Positions 44,428-53,750 of a stretch of DNA of 64,000 nucleotides are shown one piece after another. Source of the stretch: Gemmatimonadota bacterium (GTDB taxonomy: Bacteria; Gemmatimonadota; Gemmatimonadetes; Longimicrobiales; Gaopeijiaceae); NCBI GenBank assembly GCA_015664885.1, contig DQPL01000098.1:86733-150732 (forward strand), given 5' to 3'. The position numbers and the translations under genes are program-made. Position 1 is the first letter of the stretch; every line of letters starts with the position of its first letter. Under the pieces are notes generated by a model. That model had not been told where the DNA came from, searched no databases, and worked only from the letters and a program-made list of their open reading frames with translations.

Positions 44428-47400
44428 TCGCCTCCAAACGGTGTGTACCCGGCCTCGAGTAATGCCTCGGTGTAGGCGGCGACAGACCCCGCCGAGATCG
44501 CCTCGAGCTCACTTTCGATGGTGTCCGCCGCCGCCCTAGCCTGGTTCATCATGTGGATGGTGTTGGCGGAGGGCCCTCCCGTCTCGCCAGCTACGCGTTC
44601 CATGGGTCGGCCGATCAGGTCGGCCACGACGTCCCCACCGCACCCACCCTGGCACTCGGGGCCGGTGAAGAGCCGCTCGTTGAGCGCCTGCAGTTCGCCG
44701 CGCAGCGTTTCACCCTGCTCGCGCAGCGCGTCGGCGTCCTCGGCGAGCGTCTCGAGTACGGTTTCGACAGCGTTCAGCAGACGTGTGAGCTCGTCTCGTG
44801 CGTCGTCCTCCCGTTGGCCGATTGCGGCCATCTGCAACAGCGCGTCGCGTTTGGCGACCAGGTCGGCGATGCTGACCGGGTTGCGGGGGTCGCCCATCAC
44901 GCTGAGGCTAGTAGCTGAAGTGAGGGCTCCAGCGCTTATCGAGACCTGATACGTGCCCGGAAAGACCGGCATCTGGGGTGGAAACACCGCTTCGTCCGAG
45001 TCTCCTCCCGGGCGCAGGTCCCATACGATGCGGTTCGCTCCGGCGGTTGCCGACACCGTATGCGAATACACCAGCACGCCCTCCTCGTTGGTGATCTCCA
45101 CATCCGCGTCGCCCTCCTCGGCGGTCCAGAACGTGAGGATCGCGCCGTTGGCCCGCGTCTCGGCCTGCTGCATGGCATGCCCGGTGGAGCGATAGCCGAT
45201 CGCCTCGGCGATGTTCAGTGCGTACGCCGGGGGCGGGCCGAACACATGCACGGTAGCGCCACGGATCGACGGGTCCTCCGCCAACTCGCGCAGAGGCCGG
45301 ATGTCATCCAGAACGATCAACGCACGCCCGTGCGTACCGAGCACGAGGTCTGCATCGCGCGGATGAACGACTAAGTCACGGATGGGGACGGAAGGCACGC
45401 CCGACGTGTACTTTTCCCAACTCTGTCCGCGGTCGAAGCTCACACGCAATCCGAACTCGGTGCCCAGGAACAGCAGGTTCTCGTTCTCCGGATCCTCCTC
45501 GATGGCGTGCACGAAGCCCGCAATGCTGGGCGAGCTCAGAGACGTCCACGTCGAGCCGTAGTCTTCGGTCACATACACGTGCGGCTCCCAGTTTCCGCGC
45601 CGGTGATCCTCTGCCACCAAATAGGCGCGAGCCGGCTCGTGTTTGGACGGCTGCACGTCGGGAATCCAGATGCCGTGCGGCAGGCCGACGATGTTGTCGC
45701 GCACGTTGAGCCAGTTCTCTCCCCCGTCTTGCGTGATCTGCACGTTGCCGTCGTCGGTGCCGACCCAGATCACGCCTCGCTCGAGCGTGCTCGGGCCGAC
45801 CGAAATGATGGTGGTGTGCATCTCGGCGCCGGATGCGTCGATGGTGAGCCCACCACTCACTTCCGCTCGCTGCTTGAGCGGGTCGTTCGTGGTCAGATCG
45901 GGCGAAATGATGCGCCAGCTACGGCCCTGATCCGAGCTCGTGTGGAGGAACTGACTGCCCAGGAAGATCGTGCCCGGATCGAGTGGATCCCATGTGAGGC
46001 CCGCGTTCCAGTTGAAGCGCAGCGCGGTGCCGTCAGGGTGCACCGGGCGAATGCTCCGTCGGGCACCGGTGTTCTTGTTGAAGTGCTGCAGGTTGCCGCC
46101 CTGCGACATCGAATACCCGAAATTGTCGGGGTCGCCGCGATCAGGCATCACGCTGAAGCCGTCGCCCCCACCTACCCGCCGCCAGTGCGCGTTCAGGATG
46201 CCTTTGTTCTCCCACACCGTGCTCGGGCCGTACCAGGAGCCGTTGTCCTGGAGGCCTCCATAGATGTTGAATGGCACGGCGTCGTCGACACTGATGTGGT
46301 AGAACTGAGCCACCGCCAGGTTCTCGACGAAGCGCCACGTGTCTCCGCGGTCGTAGCTGAGCGCGATGCCACCGTCCTCGCCGAGGATCATGCGTCGCGA
46401 ATCTGCCGGATCGATCCAGAGCTCGTGTACGTCGCCGTGCACGATTTGGCTCGGCACTACGGTCCGCCAGTTTCGTCCCTGGTCCTCACTCACTTGGATC
46501 GAACCCGACAAACGGTACAGCCGATTCTCGTTGTCGGGGTCGATCCGCAAGTCCGCGTAATAGAAGGGACGTGGATTCACCCCCGGTGCGTCGTCGATGG
46601 TATTCCAGGTGCGCCCCCCGTCCGCCGAGCGTATGAGCGCGGACTGCGTGGCCTCGACAATCGCGTAGACCACATCTGGATTGGAAGGCGCGATCGCCAG
46701 GCCAATCCGCCCCAACTCACCCTCGGGCAGCCCGTCGTCCGCCGACAGCTGCGTCCAGGCGTCTCCACCGTTGTAGGTGACGAAGAGCCCCGAGCCCGGA
46801 CCGCCCGAGGTGAGGTCCCAAGGCGTACGCCGGAACTCCCACATCGCGGCGAAGAGCTTGTCCGGATTCGACGGGTCCATGACGAGGTCCGCGATGCCGG
46901 TACGCTCGTTCTGCCACAGCACGCGATCCCAGGTGCGCCCACCGTCACGTGTACGGTACAGCCCACGCTCCTGACCGTCGGACCACGCCGGCCCCATCAC
47001 CCCCACGTACACGATGTCCGGGTCGGTCGGGTGCGTCAGGATCCGGTGGATGCGCTCCGAGCGCGCTAGACCCATCCTCCGCCAGGAGTGACCGCCATCG
47101 ATTGACTTGAAGAGGCCGCGACCGACCCCGGCGCTGTTGCGGGGATTGCCCTCGCCCGTCCCGACCCATACCACGTCGGGATTGGGCTGGAACACGGCGA
47201 TTGCGCCGATGCCGAGTACATCTTGCTCGTCGAAGACCGGGTCCCACTCGATCCCGCCATCGTCGGACTTGAAGAGTCCACCGGTCGACGAGCCTACGTA
47301 AATGATGTTGGGGTCGCTGAGCACGACCTCCACGTCCGCGACGCGACCACTCATACCGGCGGGCCCGATCTCTCGGGCGCTCATGGCGGCGAACGGATCG

Positions 47401-47474
47401 AACGAGTCTTGCGCGCCCAACGGGAGCGCAGTCATGGCCAGGGCTACTAAGGCAAAGTTGCGGCCGGACTTCAT
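44424..47474 (-). CDS. Exported sortilin/BNR-repeat propeller protein, copy 1
   Basis: A 1016-residue exported protein: signal peptide ending in LPLGAQ, then many Asp-box (BNR) repeats of the form S-x-D-x-G-x-x-W (KSDDGGIEWDPV, SIDGGHSWRRM, TRDGGRTWDRV, SADGGRTWNTI, SSDQGRSWRII, TQDGGENWLNV, TEDYGSTWTSL, SFDRGQSWEKY), predicting a sortilin-like multi-bladed propeller. The last 250 residues form a beta-sandwich and a coiled helical region (EDDARDELTRLLNAVETVLE). The family is abundant in Gemmatimonadota and often annotated as glycosyl hydrolase, without proof. Coupled to the M55 gene. Confidence 0.85.
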   Translation of the reverse strand: MKSGRNFALVALAMTALPLGAQDSFDPFAAMSAREIGPAGMSGRVADVEVVLSDPNIIYVGSSTGGLFKSDDGGIEWDPVFDEQDVLGIGAIAVFQPNPDVVWVGTGEGNPRNSAGVGRGLFKSIDGGHSWRRMGLARSERIHRILTHPTDPDIVYVGVMGPAWSDGQERGLYRTRDGGRTWDRVLWQNERTGIADLVMDPSNPDKLFAAMWEFRRTPWDLTSGGPGSGLFVTYNGGDAWTQLSADDGLPEGELGRIGLAIAPSNPDVVYAIVEATQSALIRSADGGRTWNTIDDAPGVNPRPFYYADLRIDPDNENRLYRLSGSIQVSEDQGRNWRTVVPSQIVHGDVHELWIDPADSRRMILGEDGGIALSYDRGDTWRFVENLAVAQFYHISVDDAVPFNIYGGLQDNGSWYGPSTVWENKGILNAHWRRVGGGDGFSVMPDRGDPDNFGYSMSQGGNLQHFNKNTGARRSIRPVHPDGTALRFNWNAGLTWDPLDPGTIFLGSQFLHTSSDQGRSWRIISPDLTTNDPLKQRAEVSGGLTIDASGAEMHTTIISVGPSTLERGVIWVGTDDGNVQITQDGGENWLNVRDNIVGLPHGIWIPDVQPSKHEPARAYLVAEDHRRGNWEPHVYVTEDYGSTWTSLSSPSIAGFVHAIEEDPENENLLFLGTEFGLRVSFDRGQSWEKYTSGVPSVPIRDLVVHPRDADLVLGTHGRALIVLDDIRPLRELAEDPSIRGATVHVFGPPPAYALNIAEAIGYRSTGHAMQQAETRANGAILTFWTAEEGDADVEITNEEGVLVYSHTVSATAGANRIVWDLRPGGDSDEAVFPPQMPVFPGTYQVSISAGALTSATSLSVMGDPRNPVSIADLVAKRDALLQMAAIGQREDDARDELTRLLNAVETVLETLAEDADALREQGETLRGELQALNERLFTGPECQGGCGGDVVADLIGRPMERVAGETGGPSANTIHMMNQARAAADTIESELEAISAGSVAAYTEALLEAGYTPFGGE

Positions 47475-47580
47475 GAAATGACTCCTGCGTATCTCGAGGC
47501 GGCCGACCCACGCGGATCGGCAGCCCCAGATTAGGTGGGCACTCGCCGGCAGGCTACCCGTCCGCGGCGTTCCGTTCCCA

Positions 47581-50500
47581 TCAGTTTCCTACCAGGCGAG
47601 GCGACGGGAACACCTCGAGAGTCGCGGCGAGTACCTCGTCGCGAAAGCGGGCGACCGGTCCGATCAGAAAGACGTTCATCTCGGACTCGAGGGCGTCGAC
47701 CAGCTCGCTGAGCCGGCCGAGCTCGAGTCGTTGTGCCTCGGTCGGAGCGTCGTAGGAGCTGGAGAGTCCCGAGACCTCGCGCCGGTACGCTCTCGCGGGT
47801 TCGAGATCGGCGGCGGCGGCTAGGCCCGCCAGCAGCTCGTCGGCCGACTCCCGGAGGATGGTCGCGTCTTCGACACTGACCTCCGAGAGTCGATCTCGCA
47901 CGCGTTGAGCCCCCACGCGCACCTCGGCCGCGGCGCGTTCCACTAGCGCGAGGCGCTGGCTGAGACGCGCGCCCGCCAGGATCGCGGTGCGGCGCCGCTC
48001 TCTCTCGGACATCTCGATATCGACGCGGGGGTCCGGCAGTACGCTCAAGGGGCGGCTCGACTCGACTCCGCTCGCCCTGACCGTGACGGTGTAGTCCCCC
48101 GGCAAGACCTGAGGGGCGTCGAGGCCAAAGAGCCCGCCGTCCCAGAATTCACCAGAATCGAGGCCTCGCATGTCCATGCGCAGGTCCCAGGAGATACGGT
48201 TCAGGCCCAGCGCGCCTGGACCGGTAATCGTCTTCTGAGTCTCCCCGCCCAGCGCGCTGACCGTGATCTGCACGCTGTCGTCCTGGGCGGCGCTGAGCCA
48301 GTACGTGAGAAGCGCTCCCTCAGGCCGGCTTTCGCCCTGGAACATGGCGTCGCCCGCGAAGTGGTAGCCATCCACCGCCGCGGTATAGTGCACATACGCG
48401 GCGGGTGTCTCGAACAGATGCACCGACTCCTGCATCACGAATGGGTCCTGCGCGATCGCGCGTAGCGGCCGGATGTCGTCGAGAATCCAGATCGCGCGCC
48501 CGTGCGTACCGATCACGAGGTCGTGATCGCGTGGATGAATGGTCAGTGAACGCACCGGCACGGTTGGCAGGCCGTGAGTCCACTTGAACCAGCGCTCTCC
48601 ACGATCCACGGAGACGAAGAGACCGAACTCGCCACCGGCGAAGAGCAAGTTCGGCGTCACCGGATCTTCTTCGACCGTATGCAGGAATCCATCGATGCCT
48701 CGGTCCCGCCCGTCCACGCCTTTATGGCGCCCGATGTTGTCCCAGTCGTCGCCGTAGTCTTCGGTGCGGTACAAGTAGGGGTCCCAGTTGCCGCGTCGGT
48801 GATCGTCGAAGACGACGTAGGCGGTCGCGCCCGAGTGCTTCGAGGGCTCGATGTGTGGGATCCAGGTGTCGTCCGGAACCCCGCCGATCTCACCAGTCAG
48901 GTCTACCCAAGTTCCGCCGGCCGCACGGGAGAGGTGCACCTTGCCGTCGTCGCTGCCCGTCCAGATCAGGTCCTCTTCGACCGGACTCGGCGCGATGGTG
49001 ATCAACGACGTGTGGTTCTCGGCCCCAGAGTCGTCGATCGTGAGACCACCGCTTTCCGACTGCCTTTGCTTGGTGGAGTCGTTGGTCGTGAGGTCCGGGC
49101 TGACTACTTGCCAACTGTTTCCGCGATTCTCGCTCTTGTGCACGAACTGGCTACCGAAGTACACCGTCCCGGTCGCGAATGGGTCGAAGGCGAGCGGCGC
49201 GTTCCAGTTGAAACGGAGCGCGGTACCGTCCGGCGCCCAGGGACGAATGTACTTGCGTTCTCCCGTGCGCAGGTCGAAGCGCACGAGGCGCCCCCCCTGC
49301 GACATCCCGTATCCGAGATTCGAATCGCCGGGGTCGATGACGCTATTGAAGCCATCGCCGAACGCTACTTCGCGCCAGGTGTAGTTTCGGATGCCTCCCA
49401 CCTGCCACACGTCTGACGGTCCGCGCCAGGACCCATTGTCCTGCATGCCTCCGTACACATTGAAGGGCACCGCGTCGTCGACGCTGATGTGGTAGAACTG
49501 GCCCACCGGCAGGTTGTCGAACACGCGCCACGTCTTTGCTTTGTCGAGCGACTCCCAGACGCCTCCGTCGGTGCCGAGCAACAAGTACCGGGGGTCGTTC
49601 GGATCGATCCACATCGCGTGAAGGTCGGGGTGTACATCGCCCTCGGACTGCGAAAAGCTGCGACCCCCGTCCTCCGAGGTCGAAAGGCGACCGCTCAGGT
49701 TGTAGACGCGCAGCTCGTTTTGGGGGTCGACGAAGATGTCCGCGTAGTAGAAGGGGCGGCTGGCGACTTCCGCGGAGTCGTTGACGGTCACCCAGCTCCG
49801 GCCTCCGTCGTCCGACCTCAGTAGCGCGCTCTGCTCGGCCTCGACGAGCGCGTAGACAATGCTGGGCTCGCTGGCCGAGATCGCGAGGCCGATGCGCCCC
49901 AACTCGCCGGGGGGCAGGCCGTCATCCTCCGTGTACCGAGACCAAGTGTCCCCGCCGTCGTGGCTCACGTACAAGCCCGAGCCAGGTCCGCCCGACGTGA
50001 AGAACCACGGCTCACGCCGGAACTCCCACATCGCCGCGAACAGCTTCATCGGATTCGAGGCATCTATGATCAGGTCAGCAACGCCAGTGCGCTCGTCCAC
50101 CCACAGCACCTGGAGCCAATTCCGTCCCCCGTCCACGGTCTTGTAGACGCCCCGCTCCTCGCCATCGCTCCACGCACGGCCCATGACCCCGATCCACGCG
50201 ACGTCCGAGTTTGTCGGGTGAAGCACGATGCGGTGAATGCGTTCCGAGCGCTCGAAGCCGAGCAGCTGCCAGCTCTCACCGCCGTCCATCGTCTTGTAGA
50301 GTCCCGCTCCCACTCCTGCGCTATTGCGGGGATTGCCTTCACCGGTGCCAACCCAAACTACCTCGGGCGCGTTCTGGTCGATCGCCACAGCGCCGATGCT
50401 GCTGACGCGCTGCTCGTCGAACACGGGTGTCCAGGTCGTGCCACCGTTCATGGACTTCCACACACCTCCGGTCGCGGCCCCTACCCAGAGCACGTTGGGG

Positions 50501-50724
50501 TCGGAGACCAGGCCGTCGATTGCGGCGATGCGACCGCTCATTCCGGCGGGACCGATGCTGCGGGCGGTCATGGCGGAGAAGAGGGACGGGTCGAGCTCCT
50601 GCGCCGCCGATGGGAGCGGGATCAAGGCAGCGATGCAGAGTGCTAGAAAGCGAGAGTGCCGCATAGGAGCGCTCGGACGGGGGATCTGGGGCTTCATTTC
50701 GGTACCAAGCGAGTCGGCGTTCAT
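47581..50724 (-). CDS. Exported sortilin/BNR-repeat propeller protein, copy 2
   Basis: A paralogue of the next gene downstream (106-nt gap), 1047 residues from ATG 50724 or 1027 from ATG 50664, the latter starting directly with a signal peptide (MRHSRFLALCIAALIPLPSAAQ). Both proteins open with the same mature sequence pattern SAMTARSIGPAGMSGRIA and share the order of Asp-box repeats (KSMNGGTTWTPV, TMDGGESWQLL, TVDGGRNWLQV, SHDGGDTWSRY, SDDGGRSWVTV). ATG 50724 overlaps the stop of the kinase remnant by 4 nt. Function unknown. Confidence 0.83.
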   Translation of the reverse strand: MNADSLGTEMKPQIPRPSAPMRHSRFLALCIAALIPLPSAAQELDPSLFSAMTARSIGPAGMSGRIAAIDGLVSDPNVLWVGAATGGVWKSMNGGTTWTPVFDEQRVSSIGAVAIDQNAPEVVWVGTGEGNPRNSAGVGAGLYKTMDGGESWQLLGFERSERIHRIVLHPTNSDVAWIGVMGRAWSDGEERGVYKTVDGGRNWLQVLWVDERTGVADLIIDASNPMKLFAAMWEFRREPWFFTSGGPGSGLYVSHDGGDTWSRYTEDDGLPPGELGRIGLAISASEPSIVYALVEAEQSALLRSDDGGRSWVTVNDSAEVASRPFYYADIFVDPQNELRVYNLSGRLSTSEDGGRSFSQSEGDVHPDLHAMWIDPNDPRYLLLGTDGGVWESLDKAKTWRVFDNLPVGQFYHISVDDAVPFNVYGGMQDNGSWRGPSDVWQVGGIRNYTWREVAFGDGFNSVIDPGDSNLGYGMSQGGRLVRFDLRTGERKYIRPWAPDGTALRFNWNAPLAFDPFATGTVYFGSQFVHKSENRGNSWQVVSPDLTTNDSTKQRQSESGGLTIDDSGAENHTSLITIAPSPVEEDLIWTGSDDGKVHLSRAAGGTWVDLTGEIGGVPDDTWIPHIEPSKHSGATAYVVFDDHRRGNWDPYLYRTEDYGDDWDNIGRHKGVDGRDRGIDGFLHTVEEDPVTPNLLFAGGEFGLFVSVDRGERWFKWTHGLPTVPVRSLTIHPRDHDLVIGTHGRAIWILDDIRPLRAIAQDPFVMQESVHLFETPAAYVHYTAAVDGYHFAGDAMFQGESRPEGALLTYWLSAAQDDSVQITVSALGGETQKTITGPGALGLNRISWDLRMDMRGLDSGEFWDGGLFGLDAPQVLPGDYTVTVRASGVESSRPLSVLPDPRVDIEMSERERRRTAILAGARLSQRLALVERAAAEVRVGAQRVRDRLSEVSVEDATILRESADELLAGLAAAADLEPARAYRREVSGLSSSYDAPTEAQRLELGRLSELVDALESEMNVFLIGPVARFRDEVLAATLEVFPSPRLVGN

Positions 50725-51235
50725 TTCCGACTCCGCCCTACGTCGGCCGATTCCCGCTGCCAGTCGACGACGACCTGGATACTCTGCGAGGCGACACCAG
50801 GGTTCTGAGTCCTGATGAGAGACCGCTGCCCATCTGACGTGACGTCGTAGAATTGGTTGAGTACGTCGACCTCAGGCACGACGAATAGAAAGTCTGCTTG
50901 GCCGAAGCCGAGCGGTTCGACACGGGTGACCGGTGCGGACATGAGTGAGTCGGCCTTCCAGAAAAAGAGCTCTGTGCCGACGCCTTCCCAGCGGGGCGAC
51001 ATGCCACCACCGAGCGATACCTGCTGCGGGATTCCAGCTTCGGGGAACGACACCACGTAGATTTCCTTGTCCGCTTCGTACGCCACGTGCGATCCGTCGG
51101 GGGAGAGGCGAGCATCCGACTCATAGGCCTCGGTTGTCGCTATCGGCAGGGGCCCTCCCTCGCCGGTCGCATCCATCGCGAAGAGGTCCCGGCCATGCTG
51201 CGCCGCCGAGTCGGAGTGGGCGAAGAATAGGACTT
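50721..51235 (-). pseudogene. C-terminal propeller fragment of a Ser/Thr kinase-type protein
   Basis: The readable part resembles the TolB/PD40-like propeller that ends many Ser/Thr protein kinases of this group: LFAMDATGEGGPL, DARLSPDGSHVAYEADKEIYVVSFPEAG, MSPRWEGVGTELFFWKADSLMSAPV and VTSDGQRSLIRTQNPG. The frame stays open to 51527 but upstream of about 51235 it is antisense to an HD-GYP fragment and loses all similarity. No kinase domain or start is present, so this is a 5'-truncated remnant. Confidence 0.65.
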
Positions 51236-51747
51236 CGCTTTGCGCGTGGCGAGAGAGCTCGACCCGGACGAGAGCCTCATCGATCGCGAAGAACTCGAGC
51301 TCGGATGTCGGCTGCACGATATTGGCAAGCTCGGTGTTGCGGATGGGATTCTGAACAAGACGGACGAGCTCGAGCCCCACGAACGAGAGGCGGTGGAGCG
51401 GCACCCAAGCATTGGGCGGCCCTACTACGACCGCTCTTGGACAACGAAGTCGGGCTGGCGGTGGTCGGTTGGCACCACGAGCGCTGGGATGGCAAGGGCT
51501 ACCCCGATGGACTGGCCGGCGCCCCATCCCGTTGGCGCCGCGGATAGTGGCGGTATGCGATGCGCTGGACGCGATGACCAGTGACCGTGCTCACCGCCCG
51601 GCACTTGGCTGGAACGACGCCATCGCTGAAATCTCGGACAACAGCGGCAGTTGGTACGATCCAGACGTCGTGACCGCCCTGTGCGTGTGCGAGGAGGATC
51701 TACACGCCATCTTCCTGAGATCCCACCACCAGACGGAGACAGCTTGA
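51231..51747 (+). pseudogene. HD-GYP domain fragment with two frameshifts
   Basis: Three frames join to a cyclic-di-GMP phosphodiesterase-type HD-GYP core: LELGCRLHDIGKLGVADGIL and ERHPSIGRPYYD (frame of 51240), then LLDNEVGLAVVGWHHERWDGKGYPDGLAGA (frame +1 from about 51430), then IPLAPRIVAVCDALDAMTSDRAHRPAL (from about 51525) to TGA 51745. An in-frame TAG at 51228-51230 and loss of similarity mark a truncated 5' end exactly where the kinase remnant on the other strand ends. Nonfunctional. Confidence 0.78.
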
Positions 51748-52919
51748 CCGACCGCCTTCTGCGCACCGCCACGCGCACCCACTCGTTTTCCGAGTCGGTA
51801 ATCCGGGAGATGACGCGGGTCGCACGGGAACACGATGCGATCAACCTCGCTCAAGGATTCCCGGACTTCCCTGCGCCTCAGCTGCTCAAGGACGCGGCAT
51901 GTGCGGCGATCCAGGGCGACGTAAACCAGTACGCCATCACCTGGGGCACAGCCAACTTGCGCAACGCGCTCTCGGAGAAATACGCCGCGATGTACGACCT
52001 CGAGTTCGACCCCGAGCGCGAGATCACGGTGACCTGCGGTGCGACCGAAGCGATGGCCGCAGTCATGCTGGCGACCATCGATCCCGGCGAGGAGGTCATC
52101 GTCTTCGAGCCGTTCTACGAGAACTACGGTCCCGACGCCGTGCTGTCGCAGGCGAGTCCGGTGTTTCTTCCTCTGGAGGCGCCCGACTACCGGGTGGAGC
52201 GCGATCGACTCGAGGCCGTTGTTACGCCGAAGACTCGTGCCATCGTCGTGAATACGCCCAACAACCCGACCGGGCGCGTGTTCGACCGCGATGAGCTCCA
52301 GGCGATCGCGGATATCTGCCGGGAGTACGACATCCTCGCGATCACCGATGAGATCTACGAGCACATCTACTACGAGAGCGAGCATCTCGTACTCGCCGGC
52401 TTCGAGGGGATGCGCGACCGCACGATCACCGTCAGTGGCCTGTCCAAGACCTTCAGCGTCACCGGATGGCGCGTGGGAACCGTCATGGCTCCGCCACATC
52501 TCACCGACGCGATCCGGAAGGTGCACGACTTCCTCACCGTCGGAGCTCCTGCCCCACTGCAGGAGGCCTGTGCGGTCGGTCTTCGTGAGCTCGGTCAGGA
52601 CTACTACACACAAATGGTCGAGCGCTACAAGGAGCGGCGCGGGGTCCTGTTATCGGCGCTGCAAGCAGCGGGATTCGGATGCACGACGCCGCAGGGCGCC
52701 TATTACGTGCTGGCGGACTTCAGCGGGATGTCCGACGAGGACGACACGACGTTCGCGAAGCGCTTGACGAGCGAGGGCGGTGTCGCGCCCGTCCCCGGCT
52801 CAAGCTTCTACAGCACTCCCGAGGGGGGACGCTCGGTGGTGCGTTTCGTCTTCTGCAAGCGCCTCGAAACGTTGCACGCAGCGGCGGAACGGCTGAGAGC
52901 CTTTTCCGTCTCTGGCTGA
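51744..52919 (+). CDS. Class I aminotransferase (kynurenine/methionine aminotransferase-like)
   Basis: An intact 391-residue fold-type I PLP aminotransferase. Motifs: INLAQGFPDFPAP, QYAITWGTANLRNAL, VTCGATEAMAAVML, VVNTPNNPTGRVF, the PLP aspartate in ITDEIYEHI and the lysine in SGLSKTFSVTGWRVG. The start is TTG 51744, overlapping the HD-GYP stop (TTGA) with GGAG upstream; an in-frame GTG-type start at 51651 lies inside the remnant. The pattern is that of KAT/methionine aminotransferases; the exact substrate is unknown. Confidence 0.9.
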   Translation: MTDRLLRTATRTHSFSESVIREMTRVAREHDAINLAQGFPDFPAPQLLKDAACAAIQGDVNQYAITWGTANLRNALSEKYAAMYDLEFDPEREITVTCGATEAMAAVMLATIDPGEEVIVFEPFYENYGPDAVLSQASPVFLPLEAPDYRVERDRLEAVVTPKTRAIVVNTPNNPTGRVFDRDELQAIADICREYDILAITDEIYEHIYYESEHLVLAGFEGMRDRTITVSGLSKTFSVTGWRVGTVMAPPHLTDAIRKVHDFLTVGAPAPLQEACAVGLRELGQDYYTQMVERYKERRGVLLSALQAAGFGCTTPQGAYYVLADFSGMSDEDDTTFAKRLTSEGGVAPVPGSSFYSTPEGGRSVVRFVFCKRLETLHAAAERLRAFSVSG

Positions 52920-52922
52920 GCC

Positions 52923-53251
52923 CTAGGAAGGCTCGCCGCCCTCACTGTCGGCGTCGCCACCGTTCTCACTGGTAGTGTCACCGCCGTTATCTTTGGCTGC
53001 CGCGCCGCCACGCCGATCGAAACCGAGGGCCGATTGACGAAAAGCTCGATCAGGCGGCGTATGATGTTGTCGAGAACCGGTTCGTGCGAGGGATGCCCCG
53101 CTGGGTACATGGCGTAGCGATGCACCCCGATCGATAACTCGATGAGGAATTCGGACAACTCCCTCGACAGGGAGGCCTGCTGAGCGGCTTGTTCCGGTTC
53201 GTCTTGGGTCAACAGCGCCGGTCGCGGTTTAAGATGAGGCCTCGGGAACAT
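52923..53251 (-). pseudogene. N-terminal fragment of an HD-domain-type protein, frame broken
   Basis: From ATG 53251 about 86 codons read like the N-terminal region of large HD/HD-GYP proteins of this group (LSRELSEFLIELSIGVHRYAMYPAGHPSHEP, LIELFVNRPSVSIGVA). After about 52993 that frame turns into composition noise antisense to the aminotransferase, whereas another frame gives an acidic Gly/Asp/Glu tail to TAG 52923. The HD-GYP core fragment lies 1.25 kb away on the opposite strand, so the two may be halves of one disrupted gene. Confidence 0.45.
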
Positions 53252-53292
53252 ACATTTCAGCCCGGCTTCCCGCGACGCGTGCCCGCTCCGCT

Positions 53293-53721
53293 TTGATCGA
53301 AGACACCCATCCCCCCGAATTTGACGGCCTCATTCGGACCGCTGCTCGGGTCACTCTTTTTGGGTTCGAGTCGACCGAGGCGTTTGCGTCCATCCAACCA
53401 CGGGGCCGGCGATGGCGCGTCGGCGGCGCCGCCAGAACCATGGGGATCTTCCTGGTAATCGCGCCGATGATGGCGATCGTCCCACCCCACGCCCCCTGGT
53501 TGATCGGAGCGCTGACAGCCGGAATCATCCTCACGCGACGCCGGCTGATCGAACGATTCACGCTGATCTCACTAGAGGGCACCTGCCCCAAGTGTGACGC
53601 CACCATCGATGTGAAGCGTACCCGGCTTCGAATACCGCACCCGCTCACGTGTCAGTCGTGTCATCATCAGGCCTCCTTGAAGGTTCCTGCAGAGACCCTG
53701 GCCGCGGGCCTAGCAGACTAG
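53293..53721 (+). CDS. Small membrane protein with C-terminal zinc-ribbon-like motif
   Basis: 142 residues from TTG 53293. Two adjacent hydrophobic segments (TMGIFLVIAPMMAIV and APWLIGALTAGIILT) form a membrane hairpin; the C-terminus has CPKC and, 20 residues on, CQSC, a four-cysteine zinc-ribbon pattern. No family is recognised. No clear ribosome site, so the start is uncertain. It lies between the HD fragment and the ABC transporter operon. Confidence 0.6.
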   Translation: MIEDTHPPEFDGLIRTAARVTLFGFESTEAFASIQPRGRRWRVGGAARTMGIFLVIAPMMAIVPPHAPWLIGALTAGIILTRRRLIERFTLISLEGTCPKCDATIDVKRTRLRIPHPLTCQSCHHQASLKVPAETLAAGLAD

Positions 53722-53750
53722 CGGCCACCTACTACGGGCTGCCCAGCCGA

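Noticed and set aside
45507..47069. A 520-codon plus-strand frame
   Set aside because: It is antisense to the BNR propeller gene; long antisense frames are expected in GC-rich coding DNA.
53300..53320. GGTTCGAGTC as a tRNA T-arm
   Set aside because: No acceptor or anticodon stem can be formed around it and it lies inside a coding frame.
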